Numbered from the stretch's first letter, positions 9,101 to 21,194 are shown. The stretch is 40,703 nt of DNA from Burkholderiales bacterium (GCA_011391155.1 JAABRA010000076.1:1-40703), one strand, 5' to 3'. The notes: generated by a model from the letters alone, not told the origin. Numbers and translations: made by a program.

Positions 9101-9180
9101 TCCAAGGAGCGTTGCAGCGAGAACCCTAAGCGGGGTCCGTCAGGCTTGGACCCCGTGTGCCGGGATGCAACGACGCTCAC
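9101..9180 (+). ncRNA. SAH (S-adenosylhomocysteine) riboswitch aptamer
   Basis: The 310-bp gap 8899-9208 holds this element. Recognisable parts are CCAAG (9102-9106) pairing as a pseudoknot with CTTGG (9145-9149), GAGCG (9107-9111) with CGCTC (9174-9178), TTGC (9112-9115) with GCAA (9167-9170), and a hairpin GGGGTCC (9132-9138) / GGACCCC (9148-9154). The conserved GTCAGGCTTGG and GCAACGACGCTC blocks match the SAH class, which normally turns on metH or ahcY when SAH accumulates. The rest of the gap (8899-9100) shows no other clear element. Confidence 0.92.
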
Positions 9181-9204
9181 CTGTGTGCCATTTTTTCAGG
9201 TGAG
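9176..9204 (+). promoter_or_regulatory. Riboswitch expression platform: anti-Shine-Dalgarno hairpin
   Basis: CTCACCTG (9176-9183) is the exact complement of CAGGTGAG (9197-9204), which contains the ribosome-binding site of the metH gene at 9209. The CTC of the left arm is also the 3' strand of aptamer stem P1, so ligand-stabilised P1 and the RBS-hiding stem are mutually exclusive. That predicts translation ON when SAH is bound. Confidence 0.75.
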
Positions 9205-9208
9205 ATGC

Positions 9209-12019
<2,811 letters not shown>

Positions 12020-12158
12020 TGCCCAGGCGCTGTGGTGAGGGCCGGGCAACCGGATTGCAGGCGAGCGCTGGAAGAGCGCATGCCGCGCTGTCCGGTTCTG
12101 GAGGCCCGTCCGGTTACCTTGTTTTACCGATTCTGTGCCGTCCTGGCCTTGCGCGCAC

Positions 12159-12164
12159 CACAAT
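12159..12164 (+). promoter_or_regulatory. Candidate -10 box of the 7TM/GGDEF gene
   Basis: CACAAT sits 6 nt before the ATG at 12171, with no Shine-Dalgarno between. The layout is the same as at metH part 1 and at the TSUP gene, suggesting leaderless transcripts. Confidence 0.3.
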
Positions 12165-12170
12165 AGCAGC

Positions 12171-13922
12171 ATGCGATTGCCTGGCCTGACTGGTTTGAGC
12201 GCCGTCCCGGCTTGCCGGTTGCTGGTGTCGCTGCTGGCCGCCCTGGCCTTGCTCCTGGGGGCGGTCGCGGCCCATGCCGGGGGGCCGTTGCCGGTCGTCA
12301 ACCTTTCCGCGGCAGTGCCAGCGGTTTCACTGGCCGGGCAGAGCCAGTTCCTGGTGGACCCCGCAGGCACGCTGGGCGTGGATGCCATCGAGGCCCGCCA
12401 GGCGTTGCCTGGATTTGCCGTCCGGCCCCCCGGGCACAAGGTGTTGCTGGGCGATCATGAAGCTTTGTGGATCCGGTTTTCCGCCCGGCTGCCTGTGCAG
12501 GAAGACCACTGGCACCTGGAGGTAGACCTGCCCGGTGTGGACGATGTGGCCTTGTATTACCGCAACGCCGCGGGCCAGTGGGTAGAGCAGCGGGCCGGCG
12601 ACCGGCTTCCGCAAAGTGCCTGGCCGCAGCGCGGCCGTCTGCCCGTGCTGGACCTCAGCGCCGAGACCGCGCGCGACGTCGACTATTACGTGCGCATCCA
12701 GCACGCCCGCGTGCCGTTTTCCGGCGGACTGTTCCTCAAGACCCAGACCTTCACGGCGGAACAGGAGCAGCGCGCGATGTTCCTGCTCGGGGCCTACTTC
12801 GGCCTGGCCGCGCTGGCGCTGTTCGTGGCCCTGGCCAATGCCCTGGTCTATCGGGATCGCGGCTTCAGCACCTATGTGCTCTATATCTCGACCATGGTGC
12901 TGGGTCAGGCCGGCTTCACCGGGGTCGGCGGGATGCTGTTCTGGCCTGAGTGGCCGGTCTTGAACAATCCGATGACCTTCTTCATGCCGGTGCTGGCCGG
13001 CGCGACCGGGGTGTGGTTCGTGCGCACCATCGCAGTACCGCGCCAGTATTCAATCCTGCTGGACCGGCTGGCCGTGGGTGTCCTGCTGGCGCTGATGGGC
13101 GTGGCGGGCTTCGACGCGCTGTGGCCGAGCGCCATCGGTTTCGATCTGAGCATGAACCTGCTGACCCTGTCCATGGCGCTGGTCCTGCTGCTGCTGGGAC
13201 TGGCCATAGCCCGGGGCGACCGCCACAGCCGCTGGATCGCTGCCGGCTTCGGGCTGATCATCCTTGGCGGCGCGTTCCCCGTGGCGCGCAACTTCGGGCT
13301 GATGCCCTCGGGGTTCCTCTCGGAATACGGACTCATGCTGGGCTCGGCCCTGGAGATGCCGCTGCTGTTCTATGGCCTGAGCCGCCGCCTGAATGAGCAG
13401 ACCGAGACCCGGGCGCGGGCGCGGGCGCTGGCCTCGATGGACCCGCTCACCGGCCTGAGTTCGCAGCGCAAGCTGCTCAGGCAGTTGCCGCTGTCGATCG
13501 ACCGGGCGCGCTCGGGGCAACCCCTGGCCCTGATGGTGGTCGAACTCGCCAACCTCGACAGCCTGACCCGCGAGCAGGGGGCCGAAGGCGCCGACCGGGC
13601 GCTGGTGCTGGCCGCCTCACGGCTCAAGCGGGTAGTGCGGGACACCGACATGGTGGCGCGCGTGGGCCAGCCACACTTCGCCGTGCTGCTGGAAAGCCCC
13701 TGCTCGCTGGATGAAGCCAACGCCATCGCCACCCATGCGGTGGCCCAGGGGCTGCGCACCTCCAGCGCCTTGGCGGATGGGGCGACGCTGCGCTTTCATA
13801 TTGCGCTGGCCACCCTGCCCATGACGAACCTGGACGCCCAGGCCACGCTGCAGAAGTTGCTGCAGGAACTGAAGCTCATCACGCCGGACGCGCGCAAGAC
13901 GATCCGGCTGGTCAAGGGATGA
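12171..13922 (+). CDS. 7TMR-DISM sensor with degenerate GGDEF domain
   Basis: A 583-residue inner-membrane protein. A signal peptide covers about residues 1-36. An extracytoplasmic 7TMR-DISM-like beta-sandwich (about 60-195, with LWIRFSARLP and WHLEVDLPGVDDVALYY) is followed by seven closely spaced hydrophobic segments (about 200-400). The cytoplasmic C-terminus starts like a diguanylate cyclase (MDPLTGLSSQRKLLRQLPL), but the GGDEF signature reads GQPHF (in RVGQPHFAVLLE), so the GTP/metal site is lost. Cyclase activity is not expected; a c-di-GMP- or partner-binding or purely structural role is possible. Start at 12171 gives a clean signal peptide; an upstream GTG at 12135 is less likely. No partner gene is adjacent. 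Confidence 0.88.
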   Translation: MRLPGLTGLSAVPACRLLVSLLAALALLLGAVAAHAGGPLPVVNLSAAVPAVSLAGQSQFLVDPAGTLGVDAIEARQALPGFAVRPPGHKVLLGDHEALWIRFSARLPVQEDHWHLEVDLPGVDDVALYYRNAAGQWVEQRAGDRLPQSAWPQRGRLPVLDLSAETARDVDYYVRIQHARVPFSGGLFLKTQTFTAEQEQRAMFLLGAYFGLAALALFVALANALVYRDRGFSTYVLYISTMVLGQAGFTGVGGMLFWPEWPVLNNPMTFFMPVLAGATGVWFVRTIAVPRQYSILLDRLAVGVLLALMGVAGFDALWPSAIGFDLSMNLLTLSMALVLLLLGLAIARGDRHSRWIAAGFGLIILGGAFPVARNFGLMPSGFLSEYGLMLGSALEMPLLFYGLSRRLNEQTETRARARALASMDPLTGLSSQRKLLRQLPLSIDRARSGQPLALMVVELANLDSLTREQGAEGADRALVLAASRLKRVVRDTDMVARVGQPHFAVLLESPCSLDEANAIATHAVAQGLRTSSALADGATLRFHIALATLPMTNLDAQATLQKLLQELKLITPDARKTIRLVKG

Positions 13923-13978
13923 TCGATCACCCGGGCCAGCGCCTGCCAAGGCCTTGAGCGGGGTTTTCAGGAAAATTT

Positions 13979-14033
13979 GGATGAAAATGGCACTAACCCA
14001 GCGTCAATGGGTCATAACCAGCTATTGATACAG
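13979..14033 (+). repeat. Interspersed repeat copy R4
   Basis: ATGAAAATGGCACTAACCCAGCG, core continuing with TCAATGGGTCATAACCAGCTATTGATA. It lies between the convergent 7TM/GGDEF and comM genes and ends about 18 bp before the comM stop. Confidence 0.8.
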
Positions 14034-14050
14034 GAGTTTTCGGGTGCCGA

Positions 14051-15589
14051 TCAGCCCGTGCGCAGCGCCCGTCGGTACTGCACCGCCTCGGCCACGTGCG
14101 TGACCTGGGTGCTCTGTGCGCCCGCCAGGTCGGCAATGGTGCGGGCCACCTTGAGCGCGCGGTGGATGGAGCGGGCGCTCCAGCCCAGGCGGGCGGCGGC
14201 GGTGTTGAGGAATTTTGCAGCGGCCGGGTCCAGCGCCAGGTGCTCGTCGATTTCCCGCCCCTGCAAGGCCTGGTTGGACTTGCCCTGGCGTGCCAGCGCC
14301 CGCGCCCGCGCCTCGGTGCAGCGGGACCGGATGCTCTGCGTGCCTTCACCGGGTGGCGCGTTCAACAGGTCGTTCGCGGACAGCGCGGGCACTTCCACAT
14401 GCAGATCGATGCGGTCCAGCAGCGGGCCGGAGAGTTTGCCCTGGTAGCGCAGCACCTGGTCGGGCGTGCAGCGGCAGGCTTTGAGTGGCGAGCCGAGGTA
14501 GCCGCAGGGGCAGGGGTTCATCGCGCTGATAAGCTGGAAGCGCGCCGGAAACTCCGAGCGCCGCGCCGCGCGTGAGATGGTGATGGTGCCGGTCTCCAGC
14601 GGCTCGCGCAGGGCTTCGAGCGCGGCGCGCGGGAACTCGGGCAGTTCATCGAGAAACAGCACGCCGTGGTGCGCCAGCGAGATCTCCCCCGGCCGCGGCG
14701 GCGAGCCGCCACCCACCAGCGCCACCGCGCTGGCCGTATGGTGCGGGCTACCGGTGGGCCGTTGCGCCCAGCGGTCCAGCGAAAAGCGCCCGCCCAGGGA
14801 GGCCACGGCCGCGCTTTCCAGGGCTTCCGCCACGGTCATGGGCGGCAGCAACCCGGCAAAACGCTGCGCCAGCATCGACTTGCCGGCGCCCGGCGGGCCG
14901 ACCAGCAGCAGGCTGTGGCCGCCGGCCGCAGCGATCTCCAGCGCCCGCTTGGCGCCAGCCTGTCCCTTGACATCCGCCAGGTCTGCGTAGGTGGCGGCTT
15001 CGGGCAGCGGCGTGGGGGAAAGGCGCGCCCAGCCGTCGCCGGCGTCGGGTTCGGCCGTGGTGCCGGCGCTCGCCGGCAGGAACTGCCGCACCACGTCCAG
15101 CAGGTGGCGCGCCCGGTAGACCTGCGCGTCGGGCACCAGCGCGGCTTCCTCGGCACTGCCGGGGGGCAGCACCAGCCGGGTGGCGACGTGCTGGCGGTGC
15201 AGCGCCAGGCTCATGGCCAGTGCGCCGCGCACCGGGCGCAGTTCGCCGGACAAAGACAGTTCGCCGGCAAATTCGTGCCCGGCCAGACGCGCGGCGTCGA
15301 TCTGCCCGCTGGCGGCCAGGATGCCGAGCGCGATCGGCAGGTCGAAGCGGCCGGAATCCTTGGGCAGGTCGGCCGGCGCCAGGTTCACGGTGATGCGCTT
15401 GTTGTGGGGAAATTCGAGCCCGGCATTCTGCAGCGCCGAGCGCACCCGTTCACGGGCTTCCTTGACTTCCACGTCCGCCAGACCGACCAGCGTGAAGCTG
15501 GGCAGGCCGTTGGCCAGGTGCACTTCGACGGTGACTGGCGAGGCCTCCAGGCCCAGCAGGGCGCGGCTTTGCACCAGAGACAGGCTCAT
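14051..15589 (-). CDS. comM: ComM/YifB-family Mg-chelatase-like AAA+ ATPase
   Basis: A 512-residue protein with three parts. The N-terminal Lon-protease-like ChlI fold covers about residues 1-170 (SLVQSRALLGLEASPVTVEV, NLAPADLPKDSGRFDLPIA). The AAA+ Mg-chelatase module has Walker A VGPPGAGKSML near residue 225 and Walker B HHGVLFLDELPEF. The C-terminal Mg-chelatase helical domain is also present, as is the CPCGYLG...CRC cysteine-rich finger. In other bacteria ComM is a hexameric helicase promoting branch migration in natural transformation. Start at 15589 (MSLSLVQSRA) matches the family; the frame to 15649 crosses the NtrC-like site. No com genes adjoin, though pilT begins at the window's end. 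Confidence 0.93.
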   Translation of the reverse strand: MSLSLVQSRALLGLEASPVTVEVHLANGLPSFTLVGLADVEVKEARERVRSALQNAGLEFPHNKRITVNLAPADLPKDSGRFDLPIALGILAASGQIDAARLAGHEFAGELSLSGELRPVRGALAMSLALHRQHVATRLVLPPGSAEEAALVPDAQVYRARHLLDVVRQFLPASAGTTAEPDAGDGWARLSPTPLPEAATYADLADVKGQAGAKRALEIAAAGGHSLLLVGPPGAGKSMLAQRFAGLLPPMTVAEALESAAVASLGGRFSLDRWAQRPTGSPHHTASAVALVGGGSPPRPGEISLAHHGVLFLDELPEFPRAALEALREPLETGTITISRAARRSEFPARFQLISAMNPCPCGYLGSPLKACRCTPDQVLRYQGKLSGPLLDRIDLHVEVPALSANDLLNAPPGEGTQSIRSRCTEARARALARQGKSNQALQGREIDEHLALDPAAAKFLNTAAARLGWSARSIHRALKVARTIADLAGAQSTQVTHVAEAVQYRRALRTG

Positions 15590-15641
15590 GGATGAAGCGC
15601 CCAGAGTTGGTGCATCGCCGGGCGCAAGGGCCGGCAGGGAC

Positions 15642-15658
15642 TGCACCATGGTTGTGCA
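15642..15658 (+). promoter_or_regulatory. NtrC-like enhancer site
   Basis: TGCACCATGGTTGTGCA contains GCAC-N7-GTGC, the NtrC consensus dyad. It lies about 97 bp upstream of the sigma-54 promoter and 53 bp from the divergent comM start. This is the expected spacing for an enhancer of the porin-glnK-amtB unit. Confidence 0.75.
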
Positions 15659-15738
15659 TACTGTGATTTCATACAGATATGGTAGCGCAGGCTTGCTTCC
15701 CCGTCCATCGGAGACTGAAGGTAAACGCTCAGAAAGGG

Positions 15739-15754
15739 TGGCACGGTCTGTGCT
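15739..15754 (+). promoter_or_regulatory. Sigma-54 promoter of the porin-glnK-amtB operon
   Basis: TGGCACGGTCTGTGCT matches the -24/-12 consensus TGGCACG-N4-TTGCW with one change (T to G in the -12 block). GG and GC are at the required spacing. Transcription should start near 15765, giving a leader of about 30 nt before the ATG at 15796. Confidence 0.8.
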
Positions 15755-15795
15755 TGAAAGGCATTCATCCTTTCAACTCACCTCTGGAGCTACTC

Positions 15796-16946
<1,151 letters not shown>

Positions 16947-16977
16947 ATGCCGACCCCCGAAACCAGAGGAACCTGAA

Positions 16978-18519
16978 ATGAAAACACTAATTGCCTCCCT
17001 CGCGCTGGGACTGGGTCTGCTGATGGGCGGATCCGCCGTCCTGGCACAGGCCCCAGTCGCCGCGCCTGCGGCCACGGCCTCGGCCGAAGCCCAGCCGACT
17101 GAAGCGGCGGCGCCGGTCGCCGCGCCTGCGACGGCTGCCCCGGCCGTTGCCCCAGCGGCGCCCGCGCCCGCCGCTGCAGCCCCGGTGCCCAACAAGGGCG
17201 ACACTGCCTGGATGATGGTCTCCACGCTGCTGGTGATCCTGATGACGGTGCCGGGCCTGGCGCTGTTCTATGGCGGCCTGGTCCGCAGCAAGAACATGCT
17301 GTCGGTGCTGATGCAGGTCATGGTCACGTTCTCGATGATCGTGGTGCTGTGGTTCATCTACGGCTACAGCCTGGCGTTCACCGAAGGCAACCAGTTCATC
17401 GGTGGCCTTGACCGGCTGTTCATGGCGGGCATCTGGGACAACGCCGCGGGCACCTTCGCCAACGCCGCGACCTTCAGCAAGGGCGTGGTGATTCCCGAGA
17501 TCGTGTTCGCCGCCTTCCAGGCCACGTTCGCCGGCATCACCTGCGCGCTGATCGTCGGCGCCTTTGCCGAGCGCATGAAGTTCTCCGCCGTGCTGGCCTT
17601 CATGGTGCTGTGGTTCACCTTCAGCTATGCGCCGATCGCCCACATGGTCTGGTTCTGGATGGGTCCGGACGCCTATACGGCCAAGGAAGTGGTTGACGCC
17701 ATGAACGGCAAGGCCGGCATGATCTGGCAGTCCGGTGCGCTGGACTTCGCCGGCGGCACCGTGGTGCACATCAATGCTGCCGTGGCCGGCCTGGTCGGCG
17801 CCTACATGGTCGGCAAGCGCATCGGCTACGGCCGCGAATCCATGGCCCCGCACAGCCTGACGCTGACCATGGTGGGTGCGTCCCTGCTGTGGGTGGGCTG
17901 GTTCGGCTTCAACGCCGGCTCCGCCCTGGAAGCCAACGGCTTCGCCGCCCTGGCCTTCATCAACACCTTTGGCGCAACGGCCGCCGCCGTGCTGGCCTGG
18001 TGCGTGGGTGAAGCGCTGATGCGCGGCAAGGCTTCGATGCTGGGTGCGGCGTCCGGCGCCGTGGCGGGTCTGGTGGCGATCACGCCGGCCGCCGGCAACG
18101 TCGGCATCGGTGGCGCGCTGGCGATCGGCTTTATCGCCGGCTTCGCCTGCCTGTGGGGCGTCAACGGCCTGAAGAAGATGCTGGGCGCGGACGACTCGCT
18201 CGACGTGTTCGGCGTGCATGGCGTGGGCGGTATCGTCGGCGCCCTGCTGACGGGTGTGTTCAACAGCCCGGCCCTGGGCGGCCCCGGCTATGTGGCCGAC
18301 TGGGTCACGGCCAGCATGGTGACCGCCGCCGACTATTCGATTGCCTCCCAGGTCTGGGTGCAGGCCAAGGCCGTGCTGACCACCGTGGTCTGGTCCGGCG
18401 TGGTGTCGTTCATCGCCTTCAAGATCGTGGACCTGACCATCGGCTTGCGCGTTCCGGAAGAAGAAGAACGCGAAGGCCTGGACATTTCCTCCCACGGCGA
18501 AACTGCCTACAGCCGGTAA
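16978..18519 (+). CDS. amtB: Ammonium transporter AmtB
   Basis: A 513-residue Amt/Mep channel subunit. A signal peptide (about residues 1-24) is followed by an unusually long Ala/Pro-rich segment (about 25-72) before the first core helix (DTAWMMVSTLLVILM). Core motifs include the D-x-x-G-G-T-V-V-H-I-N-A segment with the first pore His, the FGVHGVGGI segment with the second pore His, and the PGLALFYGGL helix. AGAGGA lies 7 nt before the ATG. It should form a trimeric inner-membrane channel gated by GlnK. Last gene of the NtrC/sigma-54 unit, followed by a strong terminator. Confidence 0.97.
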   Translation: MKTLIASLALGLGLLMGGSAVLAQAPVAAPAATASAEAQPTEAAAPVAAPATAAPAVAPAAPAPAAAAPVPNKGDTAWMMVSTLLVILMTVPGLALFYGGLVRSKNMLSVLMQVMVTFSMIVVLWFIYGYSLAFTEGNQFIGGLDRLFMAGIWDNAAGTFANAATFSKGVVIPEIVFAAFQATFAGITCALIVGAFAERMKFSAVLAFMVLWFTFSYAPIAHMVWFWMGPDAYTAKEVVDAMNGKAGMIWQSGALDFAGGTVVHINAAVAGLVGAYMVGKRIGYGRESMAPHSLTLTMVGASLLWVGWFGFNAGSALEANGFAALAFINTFGATAAAVLAWCVGEALMRGKASMLGAASGAVAGLVAITPAAGNVGIGGALAIGFIAGFACLWGVNGLKKMLGADDSLDVFGVHGVGGIVGALLTGVFNSPALGGPGYVADWVTASMVTAADYSIASQVWVQAKAVLTTVVWSGVVSFIAFKIVDLTIGLRVPEEEEREGLDISSHGETAYSR

Positions 18520-18587
18520 CCGGCGCCCGGGTGCGGCGCCCGGCGCTGCACCCGCTATTTTTCTGCGAGCGTCTCCCTTGGATATTC

Positions 18588-18614
18588 GGCCCACTTCGGT
18601 GGGCCATTTTTTTT
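18588..18614 (+). terminator. Intrinsic terminator of the porin-glnK-amtB operon
   Basis: GGCCCAC (18588-18594), loop TTCG, GTGGGCC (18599-18605), then A and a run of eight T. A textbook Rho-independent terminator 69 bp after the amtB stop. Confidence 0.92.
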
Positions 18615-18723
18615 GCGAGCCACCGCCGCCGGACGGTCGCCGCGACGGGTCGAAAAAAAGCGCATGTCCGGCGTTCAAAAAATTCAGCGCCGCGATCGCC
18701 GGCCCGGTTTACCATGCCTGACC

Positions 18724-19848
18724 ATGAAAGATGCCGCTCTTCAAGACCTGACCGATGCCGTGCGCAGCGCCGCGGCCCATGCCACTCCGCTGCGCATTCG
18801 CGGGGGCGGCACCAAGGATTTTTACGCCCAGAGCCTCACCGGCCAGGTGCTCGACACGGCCGCGCTGAGCGGCATCACCAGTTATGAGCCGAGCGAACTG
18901 GTGGTCACGGTGCGCGGTGGCACGCCGCTGGCGGAACTGGAAGCCGTGCTGGCGGAAAAAGGCCAGTGCCTGCCCTTCGAGCCGCCGCGGTATGGTGAAG
19001 CAGGTGGCGCGGACGGCACCGTTGGCGGCATGGTAGCGGCCGGGCTGTCCGGCCCGGCGCGTGCCAGTGTCGGCGCAGTGCGCGATTACGTGCTCGGCAT
19101 CGAACTGCTCAACGGGCGTGGCGAATGGCTGACCTTCGGCGGCCAGGTCATGAAGAACGTGGCGGGTTACGACGTGTCGCGCCTGATGGCTGGCGCCTGG
19201 GGCACGCTGGGCGTGATCACCGCGGTCAGCCTGAAGGTGTTGCCGGTGGCGCCGGCCGAATCCACCCTCCAGTTCGAATGCAGCCAGACCGAGGCCTTGA
19301 CGCGGCTCAATGCCTGGGGCGCCCAGCCGCTGCCGCTCAATGCCAGTTGCTGGGTCGAGGATGGCGGCGTCGGCACACTGTACCTGCGCCTGCGCGGTGC
19401 GGTCGCTGCGGTGGATGCCGCCTGCCGCCATCTGGGCGGAGCGCGCCTGGACAAATCCTCGGTGGCCGCCGACTGGGACGCCTGCCGCGACCAGCGCCTG
19501 CCCTGGTTTGCCGAGCGCTTTCCGGGCGACGGCCTGTGGCGTCTGTCGGTGCCCCAGACCGCACCCGTGCTGGCCTTGCCCGCCGGGGTGGGTGCGCCGC
19601 TGGTGGAGTGGCATGGCGGTCAGCGCTGGGTCAAAGCGGCCGCGGACCATGCCCCGGCGCTGCGCGAGGCGGCGATCCAGGCGGGAGGGTATGCTACGCT
19701 ATTCATAGCTAATAATGACCTTCCGATGCTGGGAACACCCCGATTTGAACCGCTAAAGCCGCCGCTGGACCGGATTCACCAGCGCCTGAAGGCCGAATTC
19801 GACCCGGCCGGCATTTTCAACCGCGGCCGGATCTCGGCCGGCTTCTGA
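18724..19848 (+). CDS. glcE: Glycolate oxidase FAD-binding subunit GlcE
   Basis: A 374-residue FAD-binding (VAO-type) subunit of glycolate oxidase. The FAD-binding half shows RIRGGGTKDF near residue 25, PPRYGEAGGADGTVGGMVAA near 92 and VMKNVAGYDVSRLMAGAWGT near 143. The C-terminal FDPAGIFNRGR motif is intact. Between residues about 323 and 342 the protein reads LFIANNDLPMLGTPRFE, which is translated interspersed repeat R5; the family normally has a short variable link here. GlcE pairs with GlcF (18 bp downstream) and a GlcD catalytic subunit, which is not in the window and may lie elsewhere in the genome. Start at 18724 chosen for the family's N-terminus; an out-of-frame ATG lies at 18715. 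Confidence 0.93.
   Translation: MKDAALQDLTDAVRSAAAHATPLRIRGGGTKDFYAQSLTGQVLDTAALSGITSYEPSELVVTVRGGTPLAELEAVLAEKGQCLPFEPPRYGEAGGADGTVGGMVAAGLSGPARASVGAVRDYVLGIELLNGRGEWLTFGGQVMKNVAGYDVSRLMAGAWGTLGVITAVSLKVLPVAPAESTLQFECSQTEALTRLNAWGAQPLPLNASCWVEDGGVGTLYLRLRGAVAAVDAACRHLGGARLDKSSVAADWDACRDQRLPWFAERFPGDGLWRLSVPQTAPVLALPAGVGAPLVEWHGGQRWVKAAADHAPALREAAIQAGGYATLFIANNDLPMLGTPRFEPLKPPLDRIHQRLKAEFDPAGIFNRGRISAGF
19694..19749 (-). repeat. Interspersed repeat copy R5, translated inside glcE
   Basis: Minus-strand core TTCCCAGCATCGGAAGGTCA followed by TTATTAGCTATGAATAG. It keeps the glcE frame open and adds about 18 codons just before the conserved C-terminal motif. Confidence 0.8.
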
Positions 19849-19866
19849 ACCGGCCCGGCACCCCCC

Positions 19867-21111
19867 ATGCAAACCCAACTCGCCCCCGAATTCAAGGACA
19901 CGCCCGATGGCCGCGAGGCCGAAGCCATCCTGCGCAAGTGCGTGCACTGTGGCTTCTGTACCGCCACCTGTCCCACCTACCAGCTGCTCGGCGACGAGCT
20001 CGATGGTCCGCGCGGGCGCATCTACCTCATGAAGCAGGTGCTCGAAGGCGCGGTGCCCACGCGCAAGACCCAGATGCACCTGGACCGTTGCCTGACCTGC
20101 CGCAATTGCGAAACCACCTGCCCCAGCGGCGTTCAGTACGGGCATCTGCTCGACATCGGCCGCAAGATCGTCGACGCAAAAGTACCGCGCCCGGCGAGCG
20201 AGAAGATGCTGCGCTGGGCGCTGAAAGAGGGCCTGCCCTCGCCGCTGTTCGCCCCGGCCATGGCGCTGGGCCAGCTGGTGCGCCCGCTGCTGCCTGGCGC
20301 GCTCAAGGCCAAGGTGCCGGCGCGGCAGAACGCAGGCCTGACCCCCGCCCGCGTGCACCCGCGCAAGGTGCTGGTGCTGGAAGGCTGCGTGCAACCCGCC
20401 ATGAGCCCCAACATCAACAGCGCCACGGCGCGGGTCTTTGACGCCGCCGGCATCCAGTGTGTGGTGGCGGCCAGGGCGGGTTGCTGCGGCGCCGTCAAGT
20501 TCCACCTCAACGACCAGGACGGCGGACGGGTCGAGATGCGCGCCAACATCGACGCCTGGTGGCCGCACATTGAAGCCGGCGTGGAGGGCATTGTCATCAA
20601 CGCCTCGGGCTGCGGTGTCACCGTCAAGGAATACGGCCACATCCTGCGCGACGACCCGCAGTACGCCGCCCGGGCGCAGCGCGTGAGCGCGCTCACCCGG
20701 GACATCAGCGAATGGCTGCCCGAGCTGGCGGGCAAGCTCAAGGGCCGGGTACAGGGCAGCGCCAGCCGCATCGCCTTTCACCCGCCCTGCACGCTGCAGC
20801 ACGGCATGCAACTGCGCGGCGGTGTCGAGAAATTCATGGGCCAGCTCGGTTTCAACGTCCGGACCACCGGCTGCGAAGCGCACCTGTGCTGCGGCTCGGC
20901 GGGCACCTACAGCGTGCTGAACCCGACCCTGTCGTACCAGTTGCGCGACCGCAAGCTGGACAACCTGGCCACCACCTTCGGCACCGAGGCGCCCGAGCAG
21001 ATCGTGTCGGCCAACATCGGTTGCATTACGCACCTGCAAGGCGGCACCGCCATCCCCGTGCGGCACTGGGTCGAAGTGCTGGACGAGGCGCTGGGCCGGC
21101 CGGCGGCCTGA
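19867..21111 (+). CDS. glcF: Glycolate oxidase iron-sulfur subunit GlcF
   Basis: A 414-residue protein. Two [4Fe-4S] ferredoxin motifs are complete: C25-x2-C28-x2-C31-x3-C35 and C75-x2-C78-x2-C81-x3-C85. Two CCG domains follow, seen as VLEGCVQPAMSPN with ARAGCCGAVKFH and FHPPCTLQHG with HLCCGSAGTY; these bind a further cluster and link to the quinone pool. It takes electrons from GlcD/GlcE during glycolate to glyoxylate oxidation. No good Shine-Dalgarno is seen; translation is probably coupled to glcE (gap 18 bp). Confidence 0.96.
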   Translation: MQTQLAPEFKDTPDGREAEAILRKCVHCGFCTATCPTYQLLGDELDGPRGRIYLMKQVLEGAVPTRKTQMHLDRCLTCRNCETTCPSGVQYGHLLDIGRKIVDAKVPRPASEKMLRWALKEGLPSPLFAPAMALGQLVRPLLPGALKAKVPARQNAGLTPARVHPRKVLVLEGCVQPAMSPNINSATARVFDAAGIQCVVAARAGCCGAVKFHLNDQDGGRVEMRANIDAWWPHIEAGVEGIVINASGCGVTVKEYGHILRDDPQYAARAQRVSALTRDISEWLPELAGKLKGRVQGSASRIAFHPPCTLQHGMQLRGGVEKFMGQLGFNVRTTGCEAHLCCGSAGTYSVLNPTLSYQLRDRKLDNLATTFGTEAPEQIVSANIGCITHLQGGTAIPVRHWVEVLDEALGRPAA

Positions 21112-21158
21112 CGCGGTGGCGCGGGCCGGGCGCCGCGGGGCCCAAGGCTGGCATGATC

Positions 21159-21185
21159 GAGGGTTCGACTCCCCTCCATCCGCCA
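21159..21185 (+). other. tRNA-like 3'-end fragment (T-arm plus CCA), possible relic
   Basis: GAGGGTTCGACTCCCCTC followed by CATCCGCCA resembles the T-arm, acceptor strand and CCA of a Ser-type tRNA. No matching 5' acceptor strand lies upstream and the T-stem has a mismatch, so it is not a working tRNA. It fills most of the 83-bp gap between glcF and the ProQ-like gene. Confidence 0.3.
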
Positions 21186-21194
21186 GTCCACGCC

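Noticed and set aside
9205-9207. ATG four bases before the metH part 2 start
   Set aside because: It is in another frame; the in-frame ATG at 9209 gives the family N-terminus.
8759-9208. Upstream extension of metH part 2
   Set aside because: It crosses the SAH riboswitch and lacks homologous residues; the start is at 9209.
18521-18550. GC-rich inverted repeat (GGCGCC units) just after amtB
   Set aside because: No U-tract; the real terminator is the GGCCCAC/GTGGGCC hairpin at 18588-18614.
16987-18678. 563-codon minus-strand frame opposite amtB
   Set aside because: His/Gly/Ala-rich shadow of a high-GC coding region, without domain motifs.
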